DNA of 64,000 bases from Sulfuritalea sp. (GTDB lineage Bacteria > Pseudomonadota > Gammaproteobacteria > Burkholderiales > Rhodocyclaceae), in contig JALNZB010000003.1 of NCBI GenBank assembly GCA_023229545.1, positions 1-64,000 on the forward strand. Direction: 5' to 3'. Made by a program: the position numbers and the translations under genes. Position 1 is the first letter of the stretch. Each line of letters starts with the position of its first letter. A model generated the notes under the pieces. It was not told the origin of the DNA. It worked only from the letters and a program-made list of their open reading frames with translations, and did no database searches. Below, one piece after another: positions 50,269 to 59,235 of the stretch.

Positions 50269-51351
50269 ATGCATTCCCCGCAACACTTTTCCCGCTTTGC
50301 GGTCCCCGCGCTGGATCGCGCCATGACAGGCGACTTGCAGCGCAAGATCGACCGGAAGACCAAACCCCAGGGCGCGCTCGGCCGCCTGGAAAGCCTGGCC
50401 CTGCAACTCGGCCTGATCCAGCAGACTCTGTCGCCCAAACTGATCGATCCGCACGTGCTGGTCTGCGCCGGCGATCACGGCGCGGCGAAGGCCGGCGTCT
50501 CGGCCTTTCCGCAGGAAGTCACCTGGCAGATGGTGGAGAACTTTCTCGCCGGCGGCGCCGCGATCAACGTGCTGGCGCGGCAGGCGGGGATGAAACTGGT
50601 GGTGGCCGATGCCGGCGTGGCGCACGACTTCGGCCCGCGTGCGGGACTCATCGATGCGAAAGTCGGCGCTGACGGTACGGCGAATTACCTCGAAGGCGCG
50701 GCCATGAGCGAGGCGCAATGCGCTGCGGCGATGAATCATGGCGCCCGCCTGGCGCGCGAATTCGCCGCCGCCGGCTGCAACGTGCTGGGCTTTGGCGAAA
50801 TGGGTATCGGCAATACCGCGTCGGCGTCGCTCATCACCCATTGCATCACCGGCCTGCCGCTGGCCGAATGCGTCGGGCGCGGCACCGGACTCGATGACGC
50901 CGGCCTGGAGCGCAAGCGCGCACTGCTGGCGCAGGCGCTCTCCATCTGGCCGGAACGGCCGGAAGCCGACCGCCCAGTCGACAACGATGCCTTGCGCGTC
51001 TTGACCCGCTTCGGTGGCTTCGAGATCGCCATGCTGGCGGGCGCCATGCTGGCCGCTGCGGAAGCGCGGATGACGCTCTTGATCGACGGCTTCATCGTCA
51101 CCAGCGCGCTGCTGGTCGCCGCGCAAGTAGCGCCATCCATCCTCGATTTCTGCGTGTTTGCGCACTGCTCGAACGAAGCCGGCCACCGCCTGCAACTCGG
51201 CTGGCTGAAGGGCGAGCCGCTGCTCGATCTCGGCCTGCGCCTCGGCGAAGGCACCGGCGCGGCGCTGGCGCTGCCGCTGCTCAACGCCGCTTGCGCCTTC
51301 ATGAACGAGATGGCGAGCTTCGAGTCGGCCGGCGTCAGCGAGAAGACCTGA
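50269..51351 (+). CDS. cobT: Nicotinate-nucleotide:dimethylbenzimidazole phosphoribosyltransferase
   Basis: 360 residues from ATG 50269, preceded by GAAAGGA at 8-base spacing. Motifs: KTKPQGALGRLE, VCAGDHG, GEMGIGNTASAS and the C-terminal EGTGAALALPLL with the catalytic-Glu region. It makes alpha-ribazole phosphate for the lower ligand of B12. First gene of cobTSC; its stop overlaps the cobS start (TGATG). Confidence 0.93.
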   Translation: MHSPQHFSRFAVPALDRAMTGDLQRKIDRKTKPQGALGRLESLALQLGLIQQTLSPKLIDPHVLVCAGDHGAAKAGVSAFPQEVTWQMVENFLAGGAAINVLARQAGMKLVVADAGVAHDFGPRAGLIDAKVGADGTANYLEGAAMSEAQCAAAMNHGARLAREFAAAGCNVLGFGEMGIGNTASASLITHCITGLPLAECVGRGTGLDDAGLERKRALLAQALSIWPERPEADRPVDNDALRVLTRFGGFEIAMLAGAMLAAAEARMTLLIDGFIVTSALLVAAQVAPSILDFCVFAHCSNEAGHRLQLGWLKGEPLLDLGLRLGEGTGAALALPLLNAACAFMNEMASFESAGVSEKT

Positions 51352-52118
51352 TGAAACGCGAGCTGGAATATTTCTTCGCCGCGCTGCGCTTTTTCACGCG
51401 CCTGCCGGTGCCGGCGTGGATCGGCCACACGCAGGACCAGCTCGACCACGCGGCGCGCTACTTTCCGCTGATCGGCATCCTCATCGGCGGCATCGGCGCC
51501 GGCGTCACGGAACTGGCGGCGCTGGCGTTGCCCATCGGCGTCGCGGTGCTGCTCGGCATGGCGGCGACCATTCTCGCCACCGGCGCTTTTCACGAGGACG
51601 GCTTTGCCGATTCCTGCGACGGCTTCGGCGGCGGCTGGGACAAGGCGCAGGTGCTGGCGATCATGAAGGACTCGCGCATCGGCAGCTATGCCGCGCTCGG
51701 CGTCGGCCTGATGCTGCTGACCAAGTGGAGCGCGCTCACTGGACTCGATGCGGATTTCGGCCCGCCTTTCCTCGCCATCGCGCTGGTCGCCGGGCATGCG
51801 GTTTCGCGTCTGGCGTCGACCGTGCTGATTTTCTTTCTCGACTATGTGCGCGACGATGCCAGTTCCAGATCGAAGCCGCTGGCGCAGCGCATGGCGTTGC
51901 ATGAACTCGCCATCGCGACACTGTTCGGCCTGGCGCCCTGTTTGTTGCTGCCGCCGCTTGACGCGCTGGTCGCGCTCGCCGCCGTGGCGCTGGCCACCTT
52001 GCTCGCCGCGCGCTATTTCCTGCGCCGCATCGGCGGCTATACCGGCGACTGCCTCGGCGCCGTGCAGCAAGTGACCGAGATGGCTTTCTATCTGGGCTTG
52101 CTGTGCAGCTTTACCTGA
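51351..52118 (+). CDS. cobS: Adenosylcobinamide-GDP ribazoletransferase (cobalamin synthase)
   Basis: 255 residues, five to seven transmembrane helices. Family motifs: FFTRLPVP, GAFHEDGFADSCDGFGGG (metal-binding acidic motif), MKDSRIGSYA and GGYTGDCLGA. Joins adenosylcobinamide-GDP and alpha-ribazole in the inner membrane. Coupled to cobT by TGATG and overlapping cobC by 16 bp. Confidence 0.93.
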   Translation: MKRELEYFFAALRFFTRLPVPAWIGHTQDQLDHAARYFPLIGILIGGIGAGVTELAALALPIGVAVLLGMAATILATGAFHEDGFADSCDGFGGGWDKAQVLAIMKDSRIGSYAALGVGLMLLTKWSALTGLDADFGPPFLAIALVAGHAVSRLASTVLIFFLDYVRDDASSRSKPLAQRMALHELAIATLFGLAPCLLLPPLDALVALAAVALATLLAARYFLRRIGGYTGDCLGAVQQVTEMAFYLGLLCSFT

Positions 52119-52690
52119 TTCGCCACCCGGCGCCGCAAATCGCCGCCGGCGTCTGCTACGGTCGCAGCGACCTGCCGCTGGCCGAGGATGTTGCCGTAGC
52201 GGCGGCGCGCATCCTGCCGCAACTGCCGCCGCTGCTACCACCGCTGCTGCCGCTCTACACCAGTCCGCTGCAACGCTGCCTTCAACTGGCGAACGCGCTG
52301 CATCCCGCGCCGCACAGCGATCACCGCTTGCAGGAAATGAATTTCGGCGTTTGGGAGTTGCGTCCGTGGCAACTCATCGAACGCGAAGCGCTGGACGGCT
52401 GGGCGGCCGATCCGCTCGGCTATTGCCCGCCGCAGGGCGAATCCGTCGGCCAGTTGCAGGCGCGGGTGCACGACTTCGTCATGGAGGCCCGCCGCCAGGG
52501 GGTGCAACGCGCCGTGCTGGTGACCCATGCCGGCGTGATGAAGGTCATCGTCGGCCACGCCCGGGGGCTGCCCGCAACGCAATGGATGGCGCTCAAGTTC
52601 GAGCATGAAAGCGTGATCGAGGTCGACATGCCGAACCCGGAAACATCCCACCAGGGAATACCATCCTCGCCCAAAGGGACTCGGACATAA
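52103..52690 (+). CDS. cobC: Alpha-ribazole phosphatase (histidine phosphatase family)
   Basis: 195 residues from GTG 52103. The phosphohistidine motif LIRHPAP is at the N-terminus (RHP instead of RHG), with TSPLQRC, QEMNFGVWE and the second catalytic His in VTHAGVM. It removes the phosphate from alpha-ribazole phosphate. A proline-rich insert (LPPLLPPLLPLY) precedes the SPLQRC strand. Last gene of the riboswitch-controlled unit, ended by a strong hairpin. Confidence 0.87.
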   Translation: MQLYLIRHPAPQIAAGVCYGRSDLPLAEDVAVAAARILPQLPPLLPPLLPLYTSPLQRCLQLANALHPAPHSDHRLQEMNFGVWELRPWQLIEREALDGWAADPLGYCPPQGESVGQLQARVHDFVMEARRQGVQRAVLVTHAGVMKVIVGHARGLPATQWMALKFEHESVIEVDMPNPETSHQGIPSSPKGTRT

Positions 52691-52728
52691 AAACGGGTGC
52701 CTGATTAAAGGCACCCGTTTCCATTTGC
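52689..52728. terminator. Intrinsic terminator, first copy of a 40-bp repeat
   Basis: Stem AAACGGGTGCC / GGCACCCGTTT with loop TGATTAAA. On the minus strand it is followed by TTTTT. It can end cobTSC and the convergent PAS sensor gene. The identical 40 bp recur at 54739-54778 after the tRNA genes. Confidence 0.85.
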
Positions 52729-52737
52729 GCACGAGTT

Positions 52738-53961
52738 TCAGCGCGGGTTATCTGGAAAACGCCGTCCCGATCGCCCGACCTCGGTGATGTCGTTGAATAC
52801 CACCACTGCACCCTGGATACGGTTGCCTTGCAGGAGAGGCGCCACACGATATTCCACGGTGAACCAGGTTCCGTTCTTGCGCCAGAACAGGTCTTCGTCG
52901 ACCTGCTGCATGGAATGCGTCCGCATGGCGCGGAGAATCGGGCAATCCTCGACGGGATAGGGTTTGCCGTCGGTCGTAGTGTGGTGGATCAATTCATGAA
53001 AAGGCTTGCCGATCAGTTCCGCGCGTTGGTAATCCAGCATGCTCAAAGCCGCGTCATTGACGAAAATTACGTTGCCGTTTCGGTCCATGCCGACGATGCC
53101 GTCGGTGACCAGCTCGAGAATCGCCTCGTGGCCGGGCCTGATTCGATACAGCTCGGCCAGGACGATCTGTCCGATGTCGAGGGCGCGGCGCAACTTGCGC
53201 TGGTCTTCAAGCCAGAATATTCGCAGCAGCTTGCCGACCGAAACGGCCACCGTTACCGCACAGATTGCCCGCAGCAGTTGCACGGGAATCAGAAAGGTCG
53301 CCAGGAAATTTTCATTGTTGATGGCGGACGCGGGAAACCAATCGGCGCGCGGAACGATCACGCCACCCAAAATCCCGTAGGCGACGAAGGCCGCCGCTGC
53401 AACGTACCAGGCGCGGTGGAGACCGGGGAAATCCGATGACTCCCTGTCCGCCCCGACATGGTTCTTGCCATAGAGATAACAGCCGGCACCGGCCAGAGAG
53501 GCACCGAAGAATCCCAGCAGGTAGCGCGACCAGATCGTCAGAGCCGGCAGCGGCTGGTCGGAACCGATGACCCCGACCAGGATCCCGGTCAGCATCGGTG
53601 CATAAATCCAGGGGCTCAACAGGCGACGGGCAGTCCCGGTCCATGTCCCAGCCGGCTGCGAAACCAGAACCAGGCGACGGCCGAATTCGAACAGAAACAG
53701 GAACGACGCCAGCAGGATGACGGGCCGCGCCGCGACGAGTCCCGGCGTATCTCCGCGCACCATGCGCCACAGGTCGGTCCATTCCAGAAAACCGTGGATG
53801 AAGCCGAAGGCGGCCAGCAGCCACAGGATGCCCGACACTTTCAGGTTGCTGCTGCGCTCGTTGCGCAGGAGGATGGTCAGACCCAGCGAAAAGAAGGCCA
53901 GGCCATAGACGAAATAGACGATGTCCATGTGGGCTTGAAAGGGCGGCGCGGCGGGGATCAT
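52738..53961 (-). CDS. Membrane sensor with a PAS domain and no output domain
   Basis: About 407 residues from ATG 53961 (53928 also possible). Seven or eight transmembrane helices (about 15-235, MASE-like), a short coiled coil and a PAS domain (about 275-400: GMDRNGNVIFVNDAALSMLD, PCP-like CPILRAMRTHSMQ, EYRVAPLLQGN, VVVFNDITEV). The chain stops about 12 residues after the PAS core, where a kinase or GGDEF domain would normally follow. The stop is 10 bp from the repeated terminator, so the output domain may have been lost. Confidence 0.8.
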   Translation of the reverse strand: MIPAAPPFQAHMDIVYFVYGLAFFSLGLTILLRNERSSNLKVSGILWLLAAFGFIHGFLEWTDLWRMVRGDTPGLVAARPVILLASFLFLFEFGRRLVLVSQPAGTWTGTARRLLSPWIYAPMLTGILVGVIGSDQPLPALTIWSRYLLGFFGASLAGAGCYLYGKNHVGADRESSDFPGLHRAWYVAAAAFVAYGILGGVIVPRADWFPASAINNENFLATFLIPVQLLRAICAVTVAVSVGKLLRIFWLEDQRKLRRALDIGQIVLAELYRIRPGHEAILELVTDGIVGMDRNGNVIFVNDAALSMLDYQRAELIGKPFHELIHHTTTDGKPYPVEDCPILRAMRTHSMQQVDEDLFWRKNGTWFTVEYRVAPLLQGNRIQGAVVVFNDITEVGRSGRRFPDNPR

Positions 53962-54171
53962 GATGCTCGGTCGGACGAATTTGAGGGAAGCAGCAGCGCG
54001 GTATCCGGGCGGGACGGATATTTTATCAGCGATGGCACGTACAACCGATTCAGGCTTGCCGGTCGACGCCATTTATTGGAATGGAATAGCACTATCGAAT
54101 GACCGGTATTGGCGGCGGATTCATAACCCGTGACGAAATCCGTTTCGCGGACACCTCGCACGCTCTGAGGA

Positions 54172-54537
54172 TCAAGGACGCTGGGAAGCTTCATTACCGG
54201 CAGCCCGGTTTGCCGAGAGCGCAGCACCTCCACAAGAAACTGCGGTAGTCTGCATCTTCTTCATAAAGGCATATCCGTCGTCCTTGCCGACAATCGGCAC
54301 ACGCAACTCGTGGCCACTGCCAAGCTTGCCGCCCCCATAGTAAATACGCAGATCATGCTGACGCATTTCTATGTACTGAATGGTGCTAAGGTTTATCCAA
54401 ACGCGCTTTTCACCGTCGGGTGGAATCTCGAAGAGGCAGAAGAACGGCGACGTATCGACCTGGGCCAATGCCAAGTCGTACAGCCCTACCGATGAGAGAG
54501 TCATCGCAACAGCAGCCAGCCATTTCCGCATCGCCAT
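54172..54537 (-). CDS. Small exported hypothetical protein
   Basis: 121 residues with a signal peptide (cleavage near LALAQVD). The mature part contains two cysteines (FFCLFE and VSCGGA) that may form a disulphide, and a beta-rich middle (VWINLSTIQYIEMRQHDLRI). Family not recognised. It is isolated between the PAS sensor and the tRNA genes. Confidence 0.6.
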   Translation of the reverse strand: MAMRKWLAAVAMTLSSVGLYDLALAQVDTSPFFCLFEIPPDGEKRVWINLSTIQYIEMRQHDLRIYYGGGKLGSGHELRVPIVGKDDGYAFMKKMQTTAVSCGGAALSANRAAGNEASQRP

Positions 54538-54738
54538 CGCATCGCCTCGCTATCGATCTGTCCGAAGAATACTTGCAGGAGATTCTGGACCAGACTACAT
54601 CCTATTGGTCACACTCGGCAACCTGTCCGGAAAATAGGCGGTTATTTGCACGCACTGGTGGATGAAGTCGTAGTCAGCGGAACCACAGCTACCCTCAAGG
54701 GCAGTGCGGGCAAATTGGCTATGGCCATTCCAGAAAAC

Positions 54739-54778
54739 AAAAACGGGTGCCTGATTAAAGGCACCCGTTTCCATTTGC
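54739..54778 (-). terminator. Intrinsic terminator of the tRNA-Ala-tRNA-Glu unit, second copy of the 40-bp repeat
   Basis: Same 40 bp as 52689-52728. On the minus strand the stem is followed by TTTTTGTTTT, a strong T-run, four bases after the tRNA-Glu 3' end region. This is the natural terminator of the tRNA transcript. Confidence 0.88.
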
Positions 54779-54782
54779 AGCT

Positions 54783-54858
54783 TGGCGTCCCCACGGGGAT
54801 TCGAACCCCGGTACTTACCGTGAAAGGGTAATGTCCTAGGCCTCTAGACGATAGGGAC
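54783..54858 (-). tRNA. tRNA-Glu (anticodon UUC)
   Basis: 76 nt on the minus strand from GTCCCTATCGTC to the encoded CCA end. Anticodon loop CTTTCAC, T arm GGGGTTCGAACCCC, acceptor GTCCCT pairing with GGGGAC. Follows tRNA-Ala by 8 bp. Confidence 0.95.
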
Positions 54859-54866
54859 TGATCGTT

Positions 54867-54942
<76 letters not shown>

Positions 54943-55000
54943 ACAAGAGAGCGCGCATTATAGGTAGGCGGGGGCTGGGTGTAAAGCCCCGGATTCGATT

Positions 55001-56407
55001 TCACAGCAGTTTTCCCGGATTCATCAGGCCACGCGGGTCGAGCGCCCGCTTGACCGCGCGCATCAGGTCCATCTCGGTTTCGCTCTTGTAGCGCAGCACT
55101 TCCTCGCGCTTCAACTGGCCCAGGCCGTGTTCGGCGGAAATCGAGCCGCCGAGTTCATGCACCAGATCATGCACGATACGATTGACCGCCCCGGTTTGCG
55201 CGATGAATTCGGCGTTCGACTGGGCGTCAGGCCGCGACTGGTTGTAGTGCAGATTGCCGTCGCCGATGTGGCCGAAACAGACGATGCGCAGCGCCGGGAA
55301 TGCGGCCAGCAGGGCCGCGTCGGCGCGGACGATGAACTCGGCGATGCGCGATACGGGCACGGCGATGTCGTGCTTGATCGAAACGCCTTCGATCTTCTGC
55401 GCCTCCGAAACGTTTTCGCGCAAGGCCCACAGCGCGGCGGCCTGCGCCTCGCTGGTGGCTAACGCGGCATCGTCGATCACGCCGTCCTCGGCGGCGCTTT
55501 CCAGCGCCTGTTCCAGGGTCGCGACGAGATCGTCGCGTATGTCACCCGAGCCGCTGAGTTCGATCAGCACCTGCCACGCGGGCTTGCCGGCAAGCGGATC
55601 GCGCGCATTCGGAATGTGTTTGAGGACGAGGTCTAGGGCTGGGCGACCGACCATTTCAAAAGCCGTTACGTTGTCGCCTGCCGCATCGCGCAAGCGCCCG
55701 AGCAGGCGCACCGCCGCCGCCGGATCGGGCACCGCCGCCCAGGCGGTGGCGCGCGTGCGTGGGCGCGGAAACAGTTTCAGCGTCGCCGCCGTAATCAGCC
55801 CCAGCGTGCCTTCGGCGCCGATGAACAGGTGCTTCAGGTCGTAGCCGGTATTGTCCTTGCGCAAGGCGCGCAGGCCGTTCCAGATGCGGCCGTCGGCCAG
55901 CACCACTTCGAGACCCAGCGTCAGCTCGCGGGCGTTGCCGTAGCGCAGCACCTGCACGCCGCCGGCGTTGGTGGACAGATTGCCGCCCAGCGTGGCGCTG
56001 CCTTCCGCCGCCAGCGACAGCGGGAACAGGCGATCCGCCTGCTTCGCGGCCTCCTGCACGGCATGCAGCGTGCAGCCGGCGTCGACGGTGATCGAGTTGT
56101 TGTCGGCGTCGATGGCGCGGATGCGATTCATGCGCCGCAGGTTGACCACCACTTCGCCGCCCACGGGCGTCGCCCCGCCGCACAGGCCGGTATTGCCGCC
56201 CTGCGGCACGATGGCAATGCCGGACGCGGCGCAGGCGGCCACCACGGCGGCCACCTCCTCCGTGCTGCCCGGCAGCGCCACGCACAGCGCCTGGCCCGCA
56301 TAGCGACCGCGCCAGTCGGTGCAATACGGCGCAACATCGGCGCCTTCGGTGAGGACATGCGTTGCACCGACGATGCCGCGTATCCGATCCAGAAAGTCGG
56401 CGCTCAT
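55001..56407 (-). CDS. FAD-binding (GlcD/D-2-hydroxyacid dehydrogenase-like) oxidoreductase
   Basis: 468 residues from ATG 56407. The PCMH-type FAD domain shows VPQGGNTGLCGGATP and GNLSTNAGG, and the FAD-oxidase_C domain ends with FGHIGDGNLHYN and SAEHGLGQLKRE, with metal-site histidines present. It oxidises a D-2-hydroxy acid (2-hydroxyglutarate or lactate are typical) and passes electrons to a carrier. The ATG overlaps the rimO stop (ATGA), an unusual pairing. Confidence 0.87.
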   Translation of the reverse strand: MSADFLDRIRGIVGATHVLTEGADVAPYCTDWRGRYAGQALCVALPGSTEEVAAVVAACAASGIAIVPQGGNTGLCGGATPVGGEVVVNLRRMNRIRAIDADNNSITVDAGCTLHAVQEAAKQADRLFPLSLAAEGSATLGGNLSTNAGGVQVLRYGNARELTLGLEVVLADGRIWNGLRALRKDNTGYDLKHLFIGAEGTLGLITAATLKLFPRPRTRATAWAAVPDPAAAVRLLGRLRDAAGDNVTAFEMVGRPALDLVLKHIPNARDPLAGKPAWQVLIELSGSGDIRDDLVATLEQALESAAEDGVIDDAALATSEAQAAALWALRENVSEAQKIEGVSIKHDIAVPVSRIAEFIVRADAALLAAFPALRIVCFGHIGDGNLHYNQSRPDAQSNAEFIAQTGAVNRIVHDLVHELGGSISAEHGLGQLKREEVLRYKSETEMDLMRAVKRALDPRGLMNPGKLL

Positions 56408-57762
56408 GGCACGGCGGGTGTTGCGCTCAGTTGGCAATAAAGATCGTGCACGTCGCAGTCGATGACGCTGACTTCGGCAAACTCGCCGATTTCGAGATCG
56501 TGTCCGTCCGTGATGTAGACCAGGCCATCGACATCCGGTGCGTCGCCTTCGGAGCGCGCGATGGCGCCCTCTTCGTCGATGTCGTCCACCAGCACCGTGA
56601 TGCGGCGACCGATTTTTCTTTCCAGCCGCTGCGTCGAGATGTCCTCCTGATGCCGCAACAGGCGTCCCTTGCGCTCTTCGCGCACTTCCTCCGGCAAGGC
56701 GCCGGGCAGCTCGTTGGCGCTGGCGCCTTCGACCGGCGAATAGGAGAAGGCGCCGACTCGGTCGAGCTGGGCCTCGTCGAGAAAATCCAGTAGTTCGTTG
56801 AATTCCGCTTCGGTCTCGCCGGGAAAGCCGGTGATGAAGGTGCTGCGTATCGTCAGATCGGGCACTTCCCTGCGCCAGGCGGCGATGCGATCAAGCACCT
56901 TCTCGGCGGACGCCGGTCGTTTCATCAGCTTGAGGATGCGCGGGCTGGCATGCTGGAAGGGTACGTCGAGATAGGGCAGGATTTTCCCTTCCGCCATCAG
57001 CGGAATCAGGTCATCGACGCTGGGATAAGGGTAGACGTAGTGCAGGCGCACCCACAGCCCGAGCTTGCCGAGTTCGCGGCACAACTCGAACAACCGCGTC
57101 TTGACCGGCTTGCCATCGTGGAAACCGGTGCGGTATTTCAAATCGACGCCGTAGGCGCTGGTGTCCTGCGAAATCACCAGCAGTTCGCGCACCCCGGCTG
57201 CGGCAAGGACTTCCGCTTCGCGCAGCACCTCGCCTATGGGGCGCGAAACCAGATCGCCGCGCAGCGCGGGAATGATGCAGAAACTGCACCGATGGTTGCA
57301 GCCTTCGGAAATCTTGAGATAGGCGTAATGATCCGGCGTCAGGCGGATGCCCTGCGGCGGCACCAGATCGACGAACGGGTCGTGCGGGGGAGGCAGATGC
57401 AGATGCACGGCGGCCATGACTTCCTGCAAGGCATGCGGCCCGGTGACCGCCAGCACTTTGGGATGCGCGACGCGCACCACGTCGTTGCCCGCCGCATCCT
57501 TTTTCGCGCCGAGACAGCCGGTGACTATGACCTTGCCATTTTCGGCGAGCGCCTCGCCGATGGCGTCGAGCGATTCCTCGACCGCCGCATCGATGAAGCC
57601 GCAGGTATTGACCACCACCAGATCGGCGCCGTCGTAGCTGCCGGAGATTTCGTAGCCCTCGGCGCGCAACCGGGTGAGGATGAGTTCCGCATCGGTCGCC
57701 GCCTTGGGGCATCCCAGCGAAACGAAGCCGACGGTCGGCGCACGGGCTTTACGTCGCGTCAA
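56404..57762 (-). CDS. rimO: Ribosomal protein S12 methylthiotransferase
   Basis: 452 residues. N-terminal UPF0004 domain with three cluster cysteines (SLGCPKAATD, VNTCGFID, TGCLGA), radical SAM motif GCNHRCSFC, and a C-terminal TRAM domain. VSLGCPK and the overall length distinguish RimO from MiaB. It adds a methylthio group to Asp of ribosomal protein S12. Starts 6 bp after the phaR stop. Confidence 0.93.
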   Translation of the reverse strand: MTRRKARAPTVGFVSLGCPKAATDAELILTRLRAEGYEISGSYDGADLVVVNTCGFIDAAVEESLDAIGEALAENGKVIVTGCLGAKKDAAGNDVVRVAHPKVLAVTGPHALQEVMAAVHLHLPPPHDPFVDLVPPQGIRLTPDHYAYLKISEGCNHRCSFCIIPALRGDLVSRPIGEVLREAEVLAAAGVRELLVISQDTSAYGVDLKYRTGFHDGKPVKTRLFELCRELGKLGLWVRLHYVYPYPSVDDLIPLMAEGKILPYLDVPFQHASPRILKLMKRPASAEKVLDRIAAWRREVPDLTIRSTFITGFPGETEAEFNELLDFLDEAQLDRVGAFSYSPVEGASANELPGALPEEVREERKGRLLRHQEDISTQRLERKIGRRITVLVDDIDEEGAIARSEGDAPDVDGLVYITDGHDLEIGEFAEVSVIDCDVHDLYCQLSATPAVP

Positions 57763-57768
57763 GGCAGA

Positions 57769-58320
57769 CTACTTCTTCTCGGCTTTTTCTTTCGGGTTGA
57801 CATAAATGCCCGGAAATATCTTGCGGGTCTGTTCCTGCATGGTGTCCTGCATCTGCTGGAACATCTTCTGGCTTTGCTCGACGTAGGCGCCCATCATGTG
57901 CTGCATGGCGGGCCCCTGAAACTGGAGGAATTGCGCCCACAGATCCTGGCTGTCGTTGGGTGTTTCGCCATACAGCCCCTTGGCCTGCTCCTTGAGCCTG
58001 GTCTGCACCTCCGTGAAGGACTTGATGTTGTTCTCGATATAGCTGCCCATCATGCCCTGCATGGCATTGCCATAGAAGCGGATCATCTGCGACAGCAGTT
58101 CGGAAGAGAACATCGGCGCGCCGCCAGCTTCTTCTTCGAGGATGACCTGGAGCAGGATGGCGCGCGTCAGGTCTTCGCCGGATTTTGCGTCGACGACCTG
58201 GAATCCCTCGTGCGCCAACACCAGTTGCTTGATGTCGGCCAGCGTGATGTAAGTGCTGGTGCGCGTGTCATACAGGCGGCGATTCGGATACTTCTTTATG
58301 AGTCGGCTCTGTGCGGCCAT
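57769..58320 (-). CDS. phaR: Polyhydroxyalkanoate synthesis repressor PhaR
   Basis: 183 residues. N-terminal PhaR DNA-binding region (LIKKYPNRRLYDTRTSTYIT and LADIKQLV) and two PHB accumulation regulatory domains, with a Gln/Met-rich C-terminal part. It represses phasin genes and binds PHA granules. Downstream of two phaB genes on the same strand. Confidence 0.93.
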   Translation of the reverse strand: MAAQSRLIKKYPNRRLYDTRTSTYITLADIKQLVLAHEGFQVVDAKSGEDLTRAILLQVILEEEAGGAPMFSSELLSQMIRFYGNAMQGMMGSYIENNIKSFTEVQTRLKEQAKGLYGETPNDSQDLWAQFLQFQGPAMQHMMGAYVEQSQKMFQQMQDTMQEQTRKIFPGIYVNPKEKAEKK

Positions 58321-58412
58321 CGTGTTTCCCTCCGTGGAATCATTCTACAACAGGGCGCCGAATGCCAACCCCCGCCGCAGCGGGGTTGGCAATGCGCCGC
58401 GAACGGAATGCA

Positions 58413-59153
58413 TCAGCAAAAATGCAGTCCGCCATTGATGTTCAGCGTGGCGCCCGTCATGTAACCGGCCAGATCCGACGCCAGATAGGCGCACAGCGCG
58501 CCGATTTCCTCGGGCTTGCCCAAGCGACCGACCGGTATGGTCGCAACGATGGAATCGCGCACTTCCTGCTTGATCGCCATGACCATGTCCGTGCCGATGT
58601 AGCCGGGAGCGATGGCGTTGACGGTGACGCCCTTCTTCGCCACTTCGGCGGCGATGGCGCGGGTAAAGCCGAGGATGCCGGCCTTGGCCGCCGAGTAGTT
58701 GGCCTGGCCGAACTGACCCTTGATGCCGTTTACCGAAGACATGTTGATGACGCGGCCCCAGCCCCGCTCAGCCATGCCGGCCAATACCTGATGGGTGACG
58801 TTGAACACGGAGTCGAGGTTGGTGGATAGCACGGCGTCCCACTGAGCCTTGTCCATTTTTCTGAAAACGGCGTCGCGCGTGATGCCGGCGTTGTTCACCA
58901 GCACGTCGACCGGGCCGACCTCCGCTTCCAGCTTCTTGATCATTGCGGCGCAGGCCTCGTAGTCGGTGACATCCGCCTCGGCGACGAGGAAATCGAAACC
59001 CTCGGATTTCATCAAGGCCACCCATTCGTCCTTCGGTGGAAAATTCGGCAGACAGTTCGCTACGACGTTGAAACCACTCTGAAACAGCGCCTTGCAGATC
59101 GCCGTGCCCAGACCGCCCATCGCGCCCGTCACCAATGCTATTCGTTTTGCCAT
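58413..59153 (-). CDS. phaB: Acetoacetyl-CoA reductase, second copy
   Basis: 246 residues, a short-chain dehydrogenase: TGAMGGLG cofactor loop, NNAGITRDAVFRKM, catalytic Ser (MSSVNG), Tyr/Lys (YSAAKAG) and GYIGTDMVMA. It makes (R)-3-hydroxybutyryl-CoA with NADPH for PHB. It lies 82 bp after a closely similar copy. Confidence 0.92.
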   Translation of the reverse strand: MAKRIALVTGAMGGLGTAICKALFQSGFNVVANCLPNFPPKDEWVALMKSEGFDFLVAEADVTDYEACAAMIKKLEAEVGPVDVLVNNAGITRDAVFRKMDKAQWDAVLSTNLDSVFNVTHQVLAGMAERGWGRVINMSSVNGIKGQFGQANYSAAKAGILGFTRAIAAEVAKKGVTVNAIAPGYIGTDMVMAIKQEVRDSIVATIPVGRLGKPEEIGALCAYLASDLAGYMTGATLNINGGLHFC

Positions 59154-59235
59154 TTTTGCAACTTCCTATAACGACTATAAAACCTGTGCGAGCCGAAGAT
59201 GCGCTGCATGCCGCATGCCTGTCGCTCGCGGTGGA

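Noticed and set aside
52235..52732. Minus-strand frame crossing the terminator repeat
   Set aside because: Antisense to cobC, and it would be translated through a strong hairpin; no domain is seen.
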